From Tricholoma matsutake (Eukaryota > Basidiomycota > Agaricomycetes > Agaricales > Tricholomataceae), in contig AP026538.1 in the NCBI GenBank assembly GCA_026075535.2, positions 7,874,001 through 7,938,000 on the forward strand: a stretch of 64,000 bases of DNA. The letters are read 5' to 3'. How positions within the stretch are numbered: position 1 is the stretch's first letter; each line of letters opens with the position of its first letter. The notes beneath the pieces are model-generated. The model made no database searches, was not told the origin of the DNA, and saw nothing but the letters and a program-made list of their open reading frames with translations. Positions 21,955 to 34,210 of the stretch are shown here, piece after piece. The position numbers were made by a program, and so were the translations under genes.

Positions 21955-22559
21955 TGTCAAGACTGTTTCCTCTGACTGGAATTCTGATTGTTTTCTGCCA
22001 CCTTTCCTGGCTGCCTTGCATCACAGCCCACCTCCTAACAGCAGCACCACCTAGAGATGAAATTCTCTCATTTCCAATTTGATGAAACAGTTTCAGGATA
22101 TTTGTCTCAGAGGCCAGTTTGCAAATTATCACAGCCTCGGAAACTCCAATCACCTCTGACCCTCAGTATTTAAGCTACTTTCATCTTGTATTAGGCAGTT
22201 TGTAAATAAACAAAGTCACCCCACTTAATTCCAACCCAGTTAAACACTCCAAATCTTCTTCTAAGTCTATCTCGAACTTTAGATTGTTCTCCCTGGAAAA
22301 CCTCTGGACCTCTGATCATCCTCTTAAACCCTTGTCTTGAAATTAGGGCACTTGACAAGGAGAAGGGCGCAACTTCTTACAAGTTGAAGCCAAGTCTTTT
22401 CTGTTCCCCTCACACTTGGTGCAGCACATCAAGTGGACTCTGCCCTGGAATCCCATTGGGTTCCCTTCCTTGTTTCTATCCTCCCTTACTCTTCAACTTC
22501 TACCGACTGGGTACAACTGGAAATCTGATGACTTCCTTTGTCCAACTCAGAACTTAATA
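21955..22559 (+). mobile_element. Solo LTR related to the 44-kb gypsy LTR
   Basis: Starts TGTCAAGACTGTTTCC and ends AACTTAATA. It contains agtatttaagc (TATA region) and gaaattagggcacttgac...cttcttacaagttgaagccaag, all shared with the LTR at 44288-44983. Flanks gggag (21950-21954) and aggag (22560-22564) look like a diverged 5-bp duplication. It separates the RNase H end of the old copia from its 3' LTR. Confidence 0.7.
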
Positions 22560-25505
22560 AGGAGTTCCATAGGTAAGCAAATTGTTTGACGTCTAGGGCT
22601 TTAGTGAACATGTCAGCAACATTTTCTTGGGTATTGACGTGAGGTGCAGATCATTGGACTGGATGCATTCATGAAGAAAATGATATTTGATGTCGACATG
22701 TTTGACATGGGAGTGTAGAAGGGGGTCCTCAGAGAGGGTCTTGGTAGTGGTATTATTGCAGGAGATGATAGTGGGGGAAGTTTGTGTGTAGTCAATGGAA
22801 TCAAGTAAGGTTCTTATCCAAATACATTCCTTGGTGGTCTCAAATGCTGCAATGTATTTCACTTCACATGAGGAAGCAGCCACAACCTTTTGTTTCCATG
22901 CTGTCCATGAGACTGCACCAGAACCAAGGTGACAGAGGTAGCCACTGACACTATGGTGGGTATCCAGACAATTGGCCCAGTCAGAGTCACTAAAAGTGTG
23001 GAGAGATATGGGGGTATCACCCTTGAGGTGCAGTTTGAAATCCCTGGTCCCTTTTAGGTATCTGAAAAGCCTGATGGCTGTGCTCCAGTGTTCAAGATTG
23101 TAGGAATCAAGGTATTGTGAAAGTTGTTGGATTGTGTATGAAATATCAGGCTGGGTGGAGATTGCTAAGTACAGTAAGCAACCAGCCTGGTTCAAGAGGG
23201 GCTGTTACTGGATGAGCATCTTTCTGGCTGAATTGCTCAACAACTTTATTGATGAGGACAGTTTGGGAAAGCACAACCATTTGGGTATCCCTGTCCCAGG
23301 TTATGGCAATACCCATGATGAAGCATGCAGTACCCAATTCAGAGATGGTCCATACTTTCTGCATCTGAGCCTTGAATCACTCATTTTCCTCTGTTGAATT
23401 TGTGATCGAGAGGTAGTCACTGACATGAATGGCTGCAACAATGATTCCAGTGTCAGTTTTTTGGTAATAAACACAAGATTCACATGCCAGACAAGTAAAT
23501 CCCCATTCAATCATCTGGGCATTTAGTGTTTGGTTCCAGATACAACCATTTTGTTTCATACCATACAGGCCACACTGTAGTTGCCATACCCAATCTTCTT
23601 TCCCAGGTTCCTCAAATCCAACTGGTTGTTGCATGTATTGTACCTCATCAGCAGGTAATAAACTGTACAGGAATGCAGTTTTCATGTGAATCTGTTGAGC
23701 ATCCCATCCCAAGGAGGCTGCAATGTGCAGAAGAATATGCCATGATTCCATGTGTGCAGTGGGTGAGGTAGTTTTAGTATAATCCTTTCTGTAGATTTGC
23801 TCAAAGCCTTTGAAAATGAGACACACTTTCCATCTGACCGCCTTCCCTTCTTCATTTTGTTTGATATATATGGAAGATGGGTTTCCCAGGGGGTACATCA
23901 GATTGGGGAATGAGTTTGTACACTCCCATCTCTTTTAATGAGTTCAGTTCATCCTGGTATCCTGCTTCCCATTGTGCTGCATCTGCTGAATTCTTGGGCC
24001 TTGTCCCATGTTTTGGGCTCATCTTCAAATTGGAGTGATTCCGGATCAAGGTCAGTCATTTCTGAGATCAGGGCGAGGAATTCATGTGCCTGATTGCTGA
24101 GGTCCAGAAGCTTGATGAAGATCATTTCTGACATCATTGCCGGTGGCAGGCATTTCATGATGATCAGTACTCTGATCTGTTGACTGTTTGGCTGCTCTGC
24201 ACTCCTGGCACTGTTATTGTATATGGGCAGCGCTCTCCTGGGATGCATGTATGGCTGCTCTTGTGCATGTGATGGTAGGTCCCCCATTATGGTTACATTC
24301 AGTTGGCACAGGTATGTGAGATGACTGGCATGGAGGTTGGGGGAGTATCGTGTCAGGGAGGGTGGGAGGTGCAACATATTCATAGTATTCAATGTCATCA
24401 TTGTGTGGTGACACCAGTATCAAGGGTGTGGTATCTGGTGTCTCAGGTTTTGTGATATCTGGTAGGATGTCATCTGATCTCAGGCCTGATGAAATATGCC
24501 CCTCATGGCTCTCAATAAAGCATACATGGTATGAACTGTGTACTCAGTGGATAGTGTGGTTGTAGCATTGGTACACTTTGGATTTGTGTTCGTATCCAAT
24601 AAGCACACATTCAATTGATTGTTTGAAGATTTTTGGATTATCTTTCTTGGGAATTAGGATGAATGTGCGGCAGCCAATTTCATGCATGTATGAATAATCT
24701 GGTTTACATTCATGCCATAGCTCCCAGGGTGTGATCCACTGTAGTGACCATGTTGTGGTTTTGGCATGCAGATGTACAGTGTTCAGGTGAAATTTGTCCC
24801 AAAGATATGTTGGCAGATGCGCATAGATATGCATCATCTGTGCTTTTGCCATGAGTGTTCTATGCATGTGCTCAACTCATCCAATGTGTGCAGATGTATG
24901 TGGAGCAGTGAAGTGCTGCTCAGTGCCTTGAGATTTGAGCCAGGCTTCCATCTGATGTGACTTTAGTTCCCCATTGTTGGTGATGTAAATTCTGACCTTC
25001 AAACCCGTCTCATTTTTGTGGGCTAACTCCCATGCCTTGAGCTCCAGGAATGCATCATCCTTATTCTTCAAAGGTATAGACCACAGAAAGGAAGTGTAAT
25101 CATCCACATTATCCATCACATATTCATTTCCAGTACGTGATTTGACAGCATGTGGGCCCAACAAATCTATCCATACTTTCTCTAATTTTCTCATGGCCTT
25201 GTGTCCCTCCCCCTCCTCATGCTTCTTTGGTACTGGTGTCCTTATCTGCTTTCCAAGGATACAAGCATCACATTTAGGTGGTCTCAAGACTGTAGAGACA
25301 GATGTATCTGTGAGTGTTCCCTTTTTATAGGGATTGGTAATTTGCATGACCAAGGTGATGGTGCCAGGTTTCTTAGTGGAGAGAAGGGGACCATGTGTGA
25401 TAAAGGCACCCATAGATTTGTCGGTTATCCAACAGGATGATGAGTCAAAATGGGCAATAGCATTGGAGTCATCAGTAAGAGAGCTGACAGAAATGAGACA
25501 GACAC

Positions 25506-25727
25506 TGTTGAGATCTACACTGTGAATACGCCCTTTGATGCGGCATGCTAATTATAGCACACAAAGTGATGCGTATTTCCCCTTGTCCATATTTCTTTCT
25601 TACAGTTCCTTTATCACCTTTTCTATTGTCATACTTGTATATATATCTTACAAGATAGATACAGACACCTCAGTCCTTCATACACAGACTGAGTTTATTT
25701 GTGTATTATCTAGGTTGGATCTCTATA
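25506..25727 (+). repeat. 5' LTR of young copia
   Basis: 222 bp with TATA-like tatatatatcttac (about 25638). Pairs with 30499-30720. Confidence 0.9.
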
Positions 25728-25738
25728 GGTTATGGGCC
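25728..25738 (+). promoter_or_regulatory. Primer-binding site (initiator tRNA-Met anticodon arm)
   Basis: GGTTATGGGCC, identical to the site at 17377-17387 and to the minus-strand site at 31186-31176. Confidence 0.7.
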
Positions 25739-25947
25739 ACTTCTGTCACGCGTAGTGATGATAGATATCTTGCCAAAACCACTCGACCACCCTGTGCCTT
25801 GTCGTGTGTTTCTTCAATCAAAATTATCTGATCAATATCTTATCTTATCAGAATGCGTTGTACCGCGCATGTTAGATCTCTTTGTGTCCTCCTCAAATTA
25901 AACCTCATTCTTGTCTACCCTCTCGCTCTGTTTTTTTACCTGCCAAA

Positions 25948-28900
25948 ATGACTGCACCTACAGAACCTCATCCCCCATCTATTTCCCTTATACGGCTTTC
26001 CACCCAATACTCTGGGGACAAGCTCGATAAGCTCAAGTCCAACTACAAAGAATGGAGTGAGGATATCGGCATTGCTCTATCTCTCAACGGACTCTTCGAA
26101 TATGTCACTGGTGACGTACCAGAGCCCAATTCTGCCGAACCCCGTGCCCTATCTAATTGGAAGGCTAATTCCTGCCTTGCATACACTTTCATTGCCTCCG
26201 GAGTGGCGTCATCCGAATGTGCATTCTTAGAATCTTTGAAATCTCCGAAGACAAACTGGGAGACCCTGCATGACCGTCATCAGAAGGAAGGACCAGTTAG
26301 GCAAGTCACTTTGTTACAACAGGCGCTCACTATCCAGTGTACACCAGATACACCCCTCTCCAAAACCACCAAACAGATTTGTATGCTTATTGAGCGTGCA
26401 TTCACTATGGGGGATATCACTCCTGATCTCCTGTGCTGTATCGCACTTTTAAATTCCCTTAGCTCACATTTTCCCCATGTGCGTTCCATTATTTCCCGTG
26501 ACATTGCTGTGTCTACACTGTCTGCACCATACACATCCAAGAATATTCGTTTTTTCCTGGAGAATGAACAGTCCCTCCAGGACAGCGACTGACACACTGA
26601 TACTTCCCCTTCCCTTGCTCTTGCTGCGACTTCCAAACTGGGTAAGTCCTCTGGGACTACGATCTGCAGCAACTGTAAATGCCCCCAACATACTACGGAG
26701 TATTGCATCTCCAAAGGCGGCGGTATGGAAGGAAAGACGATTGAGGAATCAAAAACAGCGAGGAGGCAGGCGTATGACAAACGGATATCCAAGGCTGGAT
26801 CTCCCAAGTCTACCACAAAGGTTCCCATTACCGTGAAGGACAACACTGGTTGTGCATTCACTGTCATGATCGATCCTACTGCCTTAAATGTAGCTGATAC
26901 AATTCCAGGTGAATTTGCTGGTTTGGCTAGCGATCCCCTTCCTCAGGTGACTATTGAGGAGGTCGAGTATGAGGGTTGGCTTGCGACTGAGGAGGAGTTT
27001 CATACCTCGGTCAATTGGACTGAAAATTCTGCACCAGTAACCATGGACACTTTTACAGTTGCCCCACTCAATCAAACCCAAACATACTCCTATCTCCATC
27101 CATGACCACCCATTCTATGTCGACACTGGCACCACTGTCCATATTTCCCCTGATCAGTCAGACTTCATCACAATTTGTGCTATTACCCCACATTCAGTCC
27201 GAGGTGTCGGGGGTTCTTCAATCTCCGCAATCAGTATGGGGGACATCAAACTCCGCATTGCCAGAGGCGCATCAATCATTTTACATGATGCACTCTATGT
27301 TCCAAATGCGGCAGTGTGCCTGATCTCAGTTAGCTCGCTCACAAAGGACTCAAATGCTGTAGCACATTTTGATGAGTCATCATGCTGGATCACAAATAAA
27401 TCCACTGGTGCCCATATAGCCCAAGGCGTCTTGTCGCCCAACAAGAAACTTTACTCCCTCTCACTACACTCTGCCTCTGCTGAACATGTCTTTGCCATCC
27501 ACTCAGCTCCCAATATTGTCACCTGGCATCGTCGTCTAGGGCATGCAAATTATCAAGCTTTGCAAGACATGGCACGAAAAGGGACTATTGCCGGTATGCC
27601 TGCACAATCCTCTTTCAAACCCCCAAAATGTGAATCTTGCATCCTTGGAAAACAGACTCGTTCACCTGTTCCTAAGAAGCATGCAGAGGGGGAAGGACAT
27701 AGGGCTACATGGAAATTAGAGAAAGTTTGGGTGGATCTTTCAGGACCGCATGATGTAAAGTTGCGTTCCGGGAATTCGTATATCATGAACATTGTGGATG
27801 ATTGTACCTCACACCCATGGTCCATACCACTTAAGCATAAGAACAATGCATTTCCGGAACTCAAGGCATGGGAGCTAGCATGAGAAAAGGAGACTGGACT
27901 GCAAGTGGGGATGTACATCACAGACAACGGCGAACTCAAATCACACAAAATCGAAGCCTGGCTAAAGATGAGAGGGACCGATCATAAATTCACTGCACCT
28001 TATACTTCAGCTCACATTGGTCGTGTTGAGCGTATGCACAGGATGCTGATGGGGAAGGCACGTACCATGCACATTTACGCAAACTTATCACCTTATCTTT
28101 GGGACAAATTTGACTTAATGGCTTCTCTCCTACATGCCAAGACTACAACAAGTTCACTCAAAGGCTCTACCCCTTGGGAGAAATGGCATGAATGGCAACC
28201 TGATTATTCTTACATGAGGGAGATTGGCTGTAAAGCATACATTTTCATCCAAAACAAAAACAACCCGAAAATCTATGAACATTCGATCGAATGTGTACTC
28301 ATCGGCTACGAACTCAAATCAAAGGGGTACCGCTGCTATGATCAAAAAACCCGCAAGGTATATAGTCAGGTTTGTTGAAAGCCATAATGGTCATGTACTG
28401 TCGTCTCCAATGCATGATGCACCCATCCAAACAGAAGAAGTTCCTCCATCGACTCTCATCCCCTTTGACATCAATGATGATGACATCTCCCTACCTGACA
28501 CAGGACTCGTTGATGACCTACCCATAGATGAGCCTGTCACAATGGACACTCCCAAACCAGCCACCTTGGAGCCATGCAGATCTACCAGAGTGCCAATTCC
28601 TACCGACAAACATCCAAACAGAGGCACGACCACTACTAGACTAGATCGAGCTGTCCATAATTCACGAGAATCTGCAGAGTGTATAAAGGAACAACGTACA
28701 GAACAGAAACAAATCTTGGAAGGGCTCCATGATGTCATCACGCCTACACCTGCCGATCATAATCGAGCTGAACTGCAATTGATCGAGGACCCTACACTTG
28801 GCAATCAGGCACATCAATTATACACCCTGATCTCGGAGATGTCTGATATAGATCCCGAATCACTTCAATTCGAAGATGACCCACGCACCTGGGAGGAAGC

Positions 28901-30491
28901 CCAGAATTCAGCAGACTCTAAGCATTGGGAGGAAGGATATCACAAGGAACTCAAGTCCTTGAAAGACATGCAAGTCTACAAATTGGTTCCATGGGCTAAC
29001 ATACCACAGGGGCACCGCATACGTAAGGGTCACCCAGTCTTTCACATCAAACGAAATGAAGATGGCACTCCAGTGCGTTGGAAGGTACACCTTGTTTTCA
29101 AAGGGTTCGAACAGATTTATGGCAAAGATTACACAAAAAATACCTCACCTACTGCACGCATGGAATCTTGGTGGATCCTTTTGCACATTGCTGCCTTGCT
29201 TGGTTGGGATGCCCAACAGATTGACATCAAGACCGCCTTTCTCTATGGACTCTTACCGGCCAATGAAATTCAGTATATGGAACAACCAGCCGGTTTCGCA
29301 GAGGTTGGAAAAGAGGATTGGGTATGGGAATTACAATGAGGACTTTACGGTATGAAACAGAGTGGACGCATCTGGAATCAGACGCTAAACACACAGATGA
29401 TTTCTTGGGGTTTTACAAGACTTTCATGCGAGTCGTGTATCTACTACAGAAAGGCTGACACAGGTACCATTGTAGCGGCAGTCCATGTCAATAATTACTT
29501 ATCCATCGCAAGCCAGAAGGAAGAGAACAAAAGGTTCAAAGACCAGATGCAAAAAGTCTGGACAATTTCAGATCTGGGAACAGCACGGTTCATTGTTGGC
29601 ATTGCAATTACCTGGGATAGGATACGTCGAACCATGGCGCTATCGCAAATGGCTTTAATTGACAAAATTGTATCCCAATTCGGTCAATCTGATGCATTCC
29701 CCCTATCTGCCCCGATGGAACCAGGACAGAAACTACATTGTTTCGACCACACCACGCTCCCCGCTGATGAACAAGCTAAACTCTTAAACTTACCTTATCG
29801 TTTCTTGGTCGGATGCTTATTATACTTGGCCATCTCAACACGTCCAGATATCTCATTTGCTGTCCAACAACTTTCACAATTCTTGGATTCTTATTCTTTT
29901 GAGCTTTGGCACACTGCTCTACGTCTTGTTCGCTACCTCAAGGGAACACGGGACCTTAAACTCTACCTGGGTGGAGATAATCCTATCTCATTATTGGCCT
30001 ATACTGATTCTGACTGGGCTAGTTGCCTAGATACTAGGCGCAGTGTCGGTGGTTACATGTGTTCACTTGGGTCTGGAGCCATTTCATGGACTGCTCACAA
30101 ACAAAAAACAGTTGCAGCATCATCATGCGAAGCCGAGTACGTTGCCGCTTTTGAGACTGCAAAAGAGTGCATTTGGATTCGTACCCTACTTACCACTATT
30201 GGTCATTCACCTGATACACCAACTCCAATGTTATGTGATAACACTGCTTCAATTAGCATTTCAGAGGATCCCCTCCTTCACTCCAGGGTTAAACACATCA
30301 ACATTAAATTCCACTTCCTTCGTGAACGTGCCCAATCTCAGGAACTCGCTGTATCCTATGTCAATACCAAGGATAATATTGCCGACATCTTCACCAAGGC
30401 TCTCAATGTCAAACAATTTGTATGCTTACGTGGCTTCTTAGGTCTTCAGCAAAATATGCTGATTCCATGTGAGGAGGAGTATTCACCATGA
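25948..30491 (+). pseudogene. gag-pol: Young copia gag-pol with TGA stops and frameshifts
   Basis: Gag starts at ATG 25948 (MTAPTEPHPPSISL) and has a knuckle CSNCKCPQHTTEYC (about 26668). Protease FYVDTGTTVHISPD (about 27115) has DTG. Integrase has a C-terminal zinc-finger part CESCILGKQTRSPVPKKH, then KVWVDLSGPHDVK and YITDNGE. RT (FKGFEQIYGKDY, WDAQQIDIKTAFLYG) reads HVNNYLSIA at 29485, where HVDD is expected, so the catalytic aspartates are lost. RNase H (LAYTDSDWASCLDTRRSVGGY) is complete to 30491. Lesions: TGA 26590, 27881 and 29337, a one-base insertion near 27075 and a frame change near 28370. All three TGA fit CGA arginine positions. Confidence 0.88.
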
Positions 30492-30498
30492 GGAGGAG

Positions 30499-30720
30499 TG
30501 TTGAGATCTACACCGTGAATACGCCCTTTGATGTGGCATGCTAATTATAGCACACAAAGTGATGCATATCTCCCCTTGTCCATATTCCTTTCTTACAGTT
30601 CCTTTATCACCTTTTCTATTGTCATACTCGTATATATATCTTACAAGATAGATACAGACACCTCAGTCCATCATACACAGACTGAGTTTATTTGTGTATT
30701 ATCTAGGTTGGATCTCTATA
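30499..30720 (+). repeat. 3' LTR of young copia
   Basis: 222 bp, partner of 25506-25727, followed by GACAC. Confidence 0.9.
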
Positions 30721-31186
30721 GACACTTGCATTCAGAATGTATAGCATGTTATGTAAGATGATTGATGCACCCCACGCCACCCATACTTTGATATTGCTGA
30801 TGCTGATAGCGGAGATAGAAGATCCACTGAGTTTTACTGATTGAGGTTTAATGGGATGAAGGGAGATGAAATCTGAGCAATCTGGAGATATGTGAACTGA
30901 GGCGCCAGAATCCATGATGAAGGGGAAGTCATTGAGGGACATTTGAGTTTGCTTTGTCTGATTTAGGGGTGCAGCTGTGAACACATTCTGGATGATTGGA
31001 TGGAATGGAAATGTGAAAGTAACAAAGAGATTAGATGTGTGCCAGAGTAGCTGCCACAAAGGGGATTGCTTGGTGATCTGAGACGAGATGGTGATTGGAA
31101 TTCAATCAAAAATGGGTGATGTCAACATGTGTCGAGTGGCTAGGAAGTCTCTACCATCATTTCAACAATGGAAATGGCCCATAACC

Positions 31187-31542
31187 TGTAGAGAATTGAT
31201 CCTAGAAGAAACAAGGTTATACTCAGTCCTTATATAAACAACTATTTATTCAGGCATACTGTACCTAGAAGAAACAAGCTTATACTAATGGTACAGTAAG
31301 TAATCATTGTGATTCAATGTCTAAGATCATACTCACCTCAGTCCTTGTATAAACAACTGAGGTGGTAGATTGTCTATCTAGCAATATATATATGTTCTGT
31401 CAGTCAAAGGGAAAGAATGAGAAAGAGAAACAAAGTGATTGTTCACGCGCATCAAAGGGATGCACTAAAAATAGTGTCCACATCAAATGAGCCAATACTT
31501 TTGCATTGAGTGATGGACTGTCCCATGGTGTGTTTCTCAACA
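31187..31542 (-). repeat. 5' LTR of old copia, 356 bp with internal duplication
   Basis: Minus-strand ends TGTTGAGAAACAC...CAATTCTCTACA. The U5 half holds a duplicated block (tcagtccttgtataaacaac / tcagtccttatataaacaac and tagaagaaacaag twice). The primer site GGTTATGGGCC (minus) follows at 31186-31176. Confidence 0.75.
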
Positions 31543-33640
31543 AGAGATATTTTTGGGAGACTCTAGAGTAGGGTATGATGATAGTGGTGGTGATAAGAGA
31601 ATGGAGAGAGGAATGATGATGTCCATCTGACAAAGCCTCTGGTAAATATGTGTAAATAAGAGTCATCCTTACACCCTCCCCCTCCATCAAAAATAAGAAA
31701 ACCAGTGAGGAAATGAAATGAAAATAATATGTAAAAAGGTGCATGAGCACAGGTGCATCAAAAACCCCAGTGGGGAAAAGCTACCAGTCAGCATGCAAAG
31801 GTGAAGGGCTACCTACATGGAAATCCTGTTCTTCCATGCCAGCCAAATGTTGAGAGCCTCACAGCCATCCAGTTCATGTCCTGGTAGCCAGTAGTCTTCC
31901 TCAGGTCCATAGCCATGCCAGCGCACAAGGTATTGTAAACCTCACCCACACTTTCATTCGTGTAGAATTTGATCACTTGTGTATTTTTCATGTGAATCAA
32001 TGATGACAGGTGGTGGCCTTTCAAGTTCATGGTCTGGGAGGGTACTATCATTTTTGATGAATGGCAATGCTTGGGATGTGTGAAACATTGGGAATGTATT
32101 AGGATGATTAGGCATGTCCAGGGGAATTCAGTGCAGTGTCTGTAATGAGGTATGGTCCATCAAACCATGGCATGAATTTTGCAACACATTTTTGGTCCTT
32201 TGCTTTATACTCCCTGTGTCTGTGCAGGGTCAATAAAATGACTCAGCCACCTTTTTCAAATGGAAAATCATTAGAGTGATGCTCATTAGCAGAAAGACAA
32301 TCTTAGCCTGCAGCAAATTGTCTTGTGCCTCTTTGACATCCAGTCACAACCTTTCAATCACATTGACAGCATGAATGTCCTCCACACTCCCATCCTACGA
32401 TGCAACAAGAGGTGGAATCACTCATGGACTCCATCCCATTTTTAGTTGAAAAGGTGAGAAACCTGTTGAAGCATTAATTGAGTTCATGATATTGAAACAG
32501 ACTCATGGGAGGGTGCACCACCATCTTGCTTGGTTGTGCTCAACATGATATCTGAGGCATTGGTTTATAGTCTTGTTCAAGCATTCACTAATGCCATTGG
32601 GGATGATATGCCATTGACATCTTCAGTTTGACACAAGTTAGTTTATGTAGAGATTGCAAAATTTTTGAAAGGAAAAGCTTATTGCAATCTGAAATGATCT
32701 CCAGTGGGAGACCATTTCCACAGTACCACTCATTGAAGAAGGTGACCATGAGATCTTCTGCACTGATAACTGTTCTTGTTGCAACAATTCAAATGTTGCT
32801 GTTCAGCTAGTCCATGAAGGTGATGATGCAGTTGTATCCTCCATCCTCTGGTAATGGTCCAATAAAGTCCATTGTGACTGAATCTCCATGCTGGTCAGGG
32901 ATTGGGAGCAGATGCAGTGGCCCCATAGGTATCTTTGTTGTAGGTTTGTTGCATTGACAATCTGTGCACACAGGAACATATGCCTGTTCCAAATCTTGAC
33001 ACATGCTTGCATCAGTGATTAGTGTTTGAAAGTCCGGTCCAGTCCGTTTTTTTTTGCCAAATTGGGACAAACCGCAACCGCAACTGGTTGCCTAATAAGG
33101 CAGGACCCTGAAAAACCGGACTGAACCACAAAAAACTGGTCCAAAACAGTTCAAACCAGTTCAAACTGCAGTTCAGTTGTAACCCTGTTCAAATTGGTTT
33201 GAACTGACTAAAACTGATCTTTTTGCTCATGAGACCAGTTGTAAACCATGATAGAGGTGTATATTAGTCAAATGTAAAGGTCTCATCATGATAACAATGC
33301 TCTACCTGTCAAAAAACACAACTGTGAGATGTCGTATAAGTTAGGTTTGGCATTAGGATATCATCTTAGCCCATTTCTCCTAAAAATTTGATCAGAAGAT
33401 GCGTATTTATGTGGTGCATCCTGTGGCTGTTTGAACCGGTTTGAACCAGTTTTTATCAGTCCGGTTCAGTGTGGCTTTCTCATCCAGAGATAGATAAACT
33501 GCAACTGAAGGTCCAGTCTCTCAGTTCAGTCTGGTTCAGTTTCCAGTCTTTTTGCAGTTCGATGAACTGGACTTGCAAACACTATGCATCAGGAACTCCC
33601 CATAAAAATGAAATAGGAATATCTTTGTATATCTGCAATT
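31543..33640 (-). pseudogene. pol: Chromovirus relic: integrase, chromodomain, LTR piece
   Basis: On the minus strand integrase pieces read CTDCQCNKPTTKIPMGPLH and VTMDFIGPLPEDGGYN (33000-32820), then IISDCNKLFLSK. A chromodomain [20 protein letters not shown] ends near 31810. A polypurine tract (minus ATGGAGGGGGAGGGTG) is followed by a probable LTR start TGTAAGGATGAC (31673), cut at 31542 by the old copia. The body has many stops and shifts. A MITE interrupts it at 33016-33584. Upstream RT and gag were not found. Confidence 0.75.
33016..33584. mobile_element. hAT-like MITE, TSD TGCATCAG
   Basis: 569 bp flanked by TGCATCAG (33008-33015 and 33585-33592). Ends are TGATTAGTGTTTGAAAGTCC on the left and, inverted, TAGTGTTTGCAAGTCC on the right. 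Subterminal regions carry many GGTCCGGT/AACCGGTTTGAACC words. An 8-bp duplication and a TAGTG-type end fit hAT elements; no transposase is present. The left end has four extra bases (TGAT) relative to the right. Related ends occur at 61550-61563 and 62220-62243. Confidence 0.68.
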
Positions 33641-34143
33641 CATTTTGAAAAATCCCGATCGTTATGCCATACACCTGGATAATGTCATATATTGCAGGGT
33701 GACAAAGTCCAAGTTCAGCAATAAAACATTTGATGTGTGTCTTGTACACAACATCATTTGGGCATGATAGATATTAGTCAAATCCCAGATATGACTGATG
33801 ACCAGTTTATTCCATCAACCAAAGGCATGTAGCAGCTGTTCAACAAGATGGACAATGTATGTCTTTAATATAAATCAACATAGGTCATCAGAGGAAGGCA
33901 ATTTGGATGCCCCTGACATGAATTGTTTTAAACTAGACAAAAAATATTTTTGAGACAGGGAATAGAATCTGGACAATGAGCCAAAGAAATATCCCACATA
34001 TATTCTATGGCACTGGTGATGAGGGTATCGCAGCACTAGCATTCATCAGCATCCTACCTGAATCAGACATGCTGATTATCACCGTTGTACAGGAGAATCA
34101 TGATCACGAAGGTATGAGATAAGCTCCTGATGTTAAACACATT
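33641..34143. repeat. Duplicated segment, first copy
   Basis: About 33850-34130 (gaggaaggcaattt; cctgacatgaattgttt; ggtgatgagggtatcgcagc; tacaggagaatcatgatcac) is repeated at 36820-37061 and 38182-38240. No protein could be recognised. In the second copy the LTR-like repeat C interrupts it. Confidence 0.5.
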
Positions 34144-34210
34144 TAAGGAGTGCCAGGGGTAACCCTCAGGTATATTTTCTCATACCTGTACCTGTACCCG
34201 TGAACACCGT

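Larger units (their letters stand above)
25506..30720 (+). mobile_element. Younger Ty1/copia element, TSD GACAC
   Basis: 222-bp LTRs (25506-25727 and 30499-30720), ends TGTTGAGATC...GATCTCTATA, flanked by GACAC (25501-25505 and 30721-30725). The primer site GGTTATGGGCC is at 25728-25738 and the polypurine tract (gaggaggag) abuts the 3' LTR. It lies in the protease of the old antisense copia. The LTRs differ at only a few sites, yet the coding region has several lesions. Confidence 0.92.
22593..31059 (-). pseudogene. pol: Old copia protease-integrase-RT-RNase H, degraded
   Basis: Reading from 31059: protease FIMDSGASVHISPD, interrupted at 30721 by the young copia; after 25505 VCLISVSSLTDDSN, integrase (CDACILGKQIRTPVPKKH; WIDLLGPHAV), RT (RWKVCLIFKGFEQIY; AAIHVSDYLSI where HVDD is expected), and RNase H (YSLEHWST-like region, WTAWKQKVVAASSCEV). 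Many frameshifts and stops break it into frames at 25413-24877, 24867-24544, 24423-23949, 23898-23377 and 23195-22593. Its sequence is close to the young copia, so both belong to related families. Confidence 0.82.
21716..31542 (-). mobile_element. Old minus-strand Ty1/copia element, nested host
   Basis: The 5' LTR (minus strand) is 31542-31187, ends TGTTGAG...CTCTACA, followed by a primer site at 31186-31176. The 3' LTR at 21895-21716 shares its first 180 bp but lacks the U5 half. The coding region is in pieces: protease at 31059-30721, then after the inserted young copia, integrase, RT and RNase H at 25505-22593. Gag is missing: only about 130 bases separate the primer site from protease. 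A solo LTR (21955-22559) sits in the tail. Confidence 0.8.
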
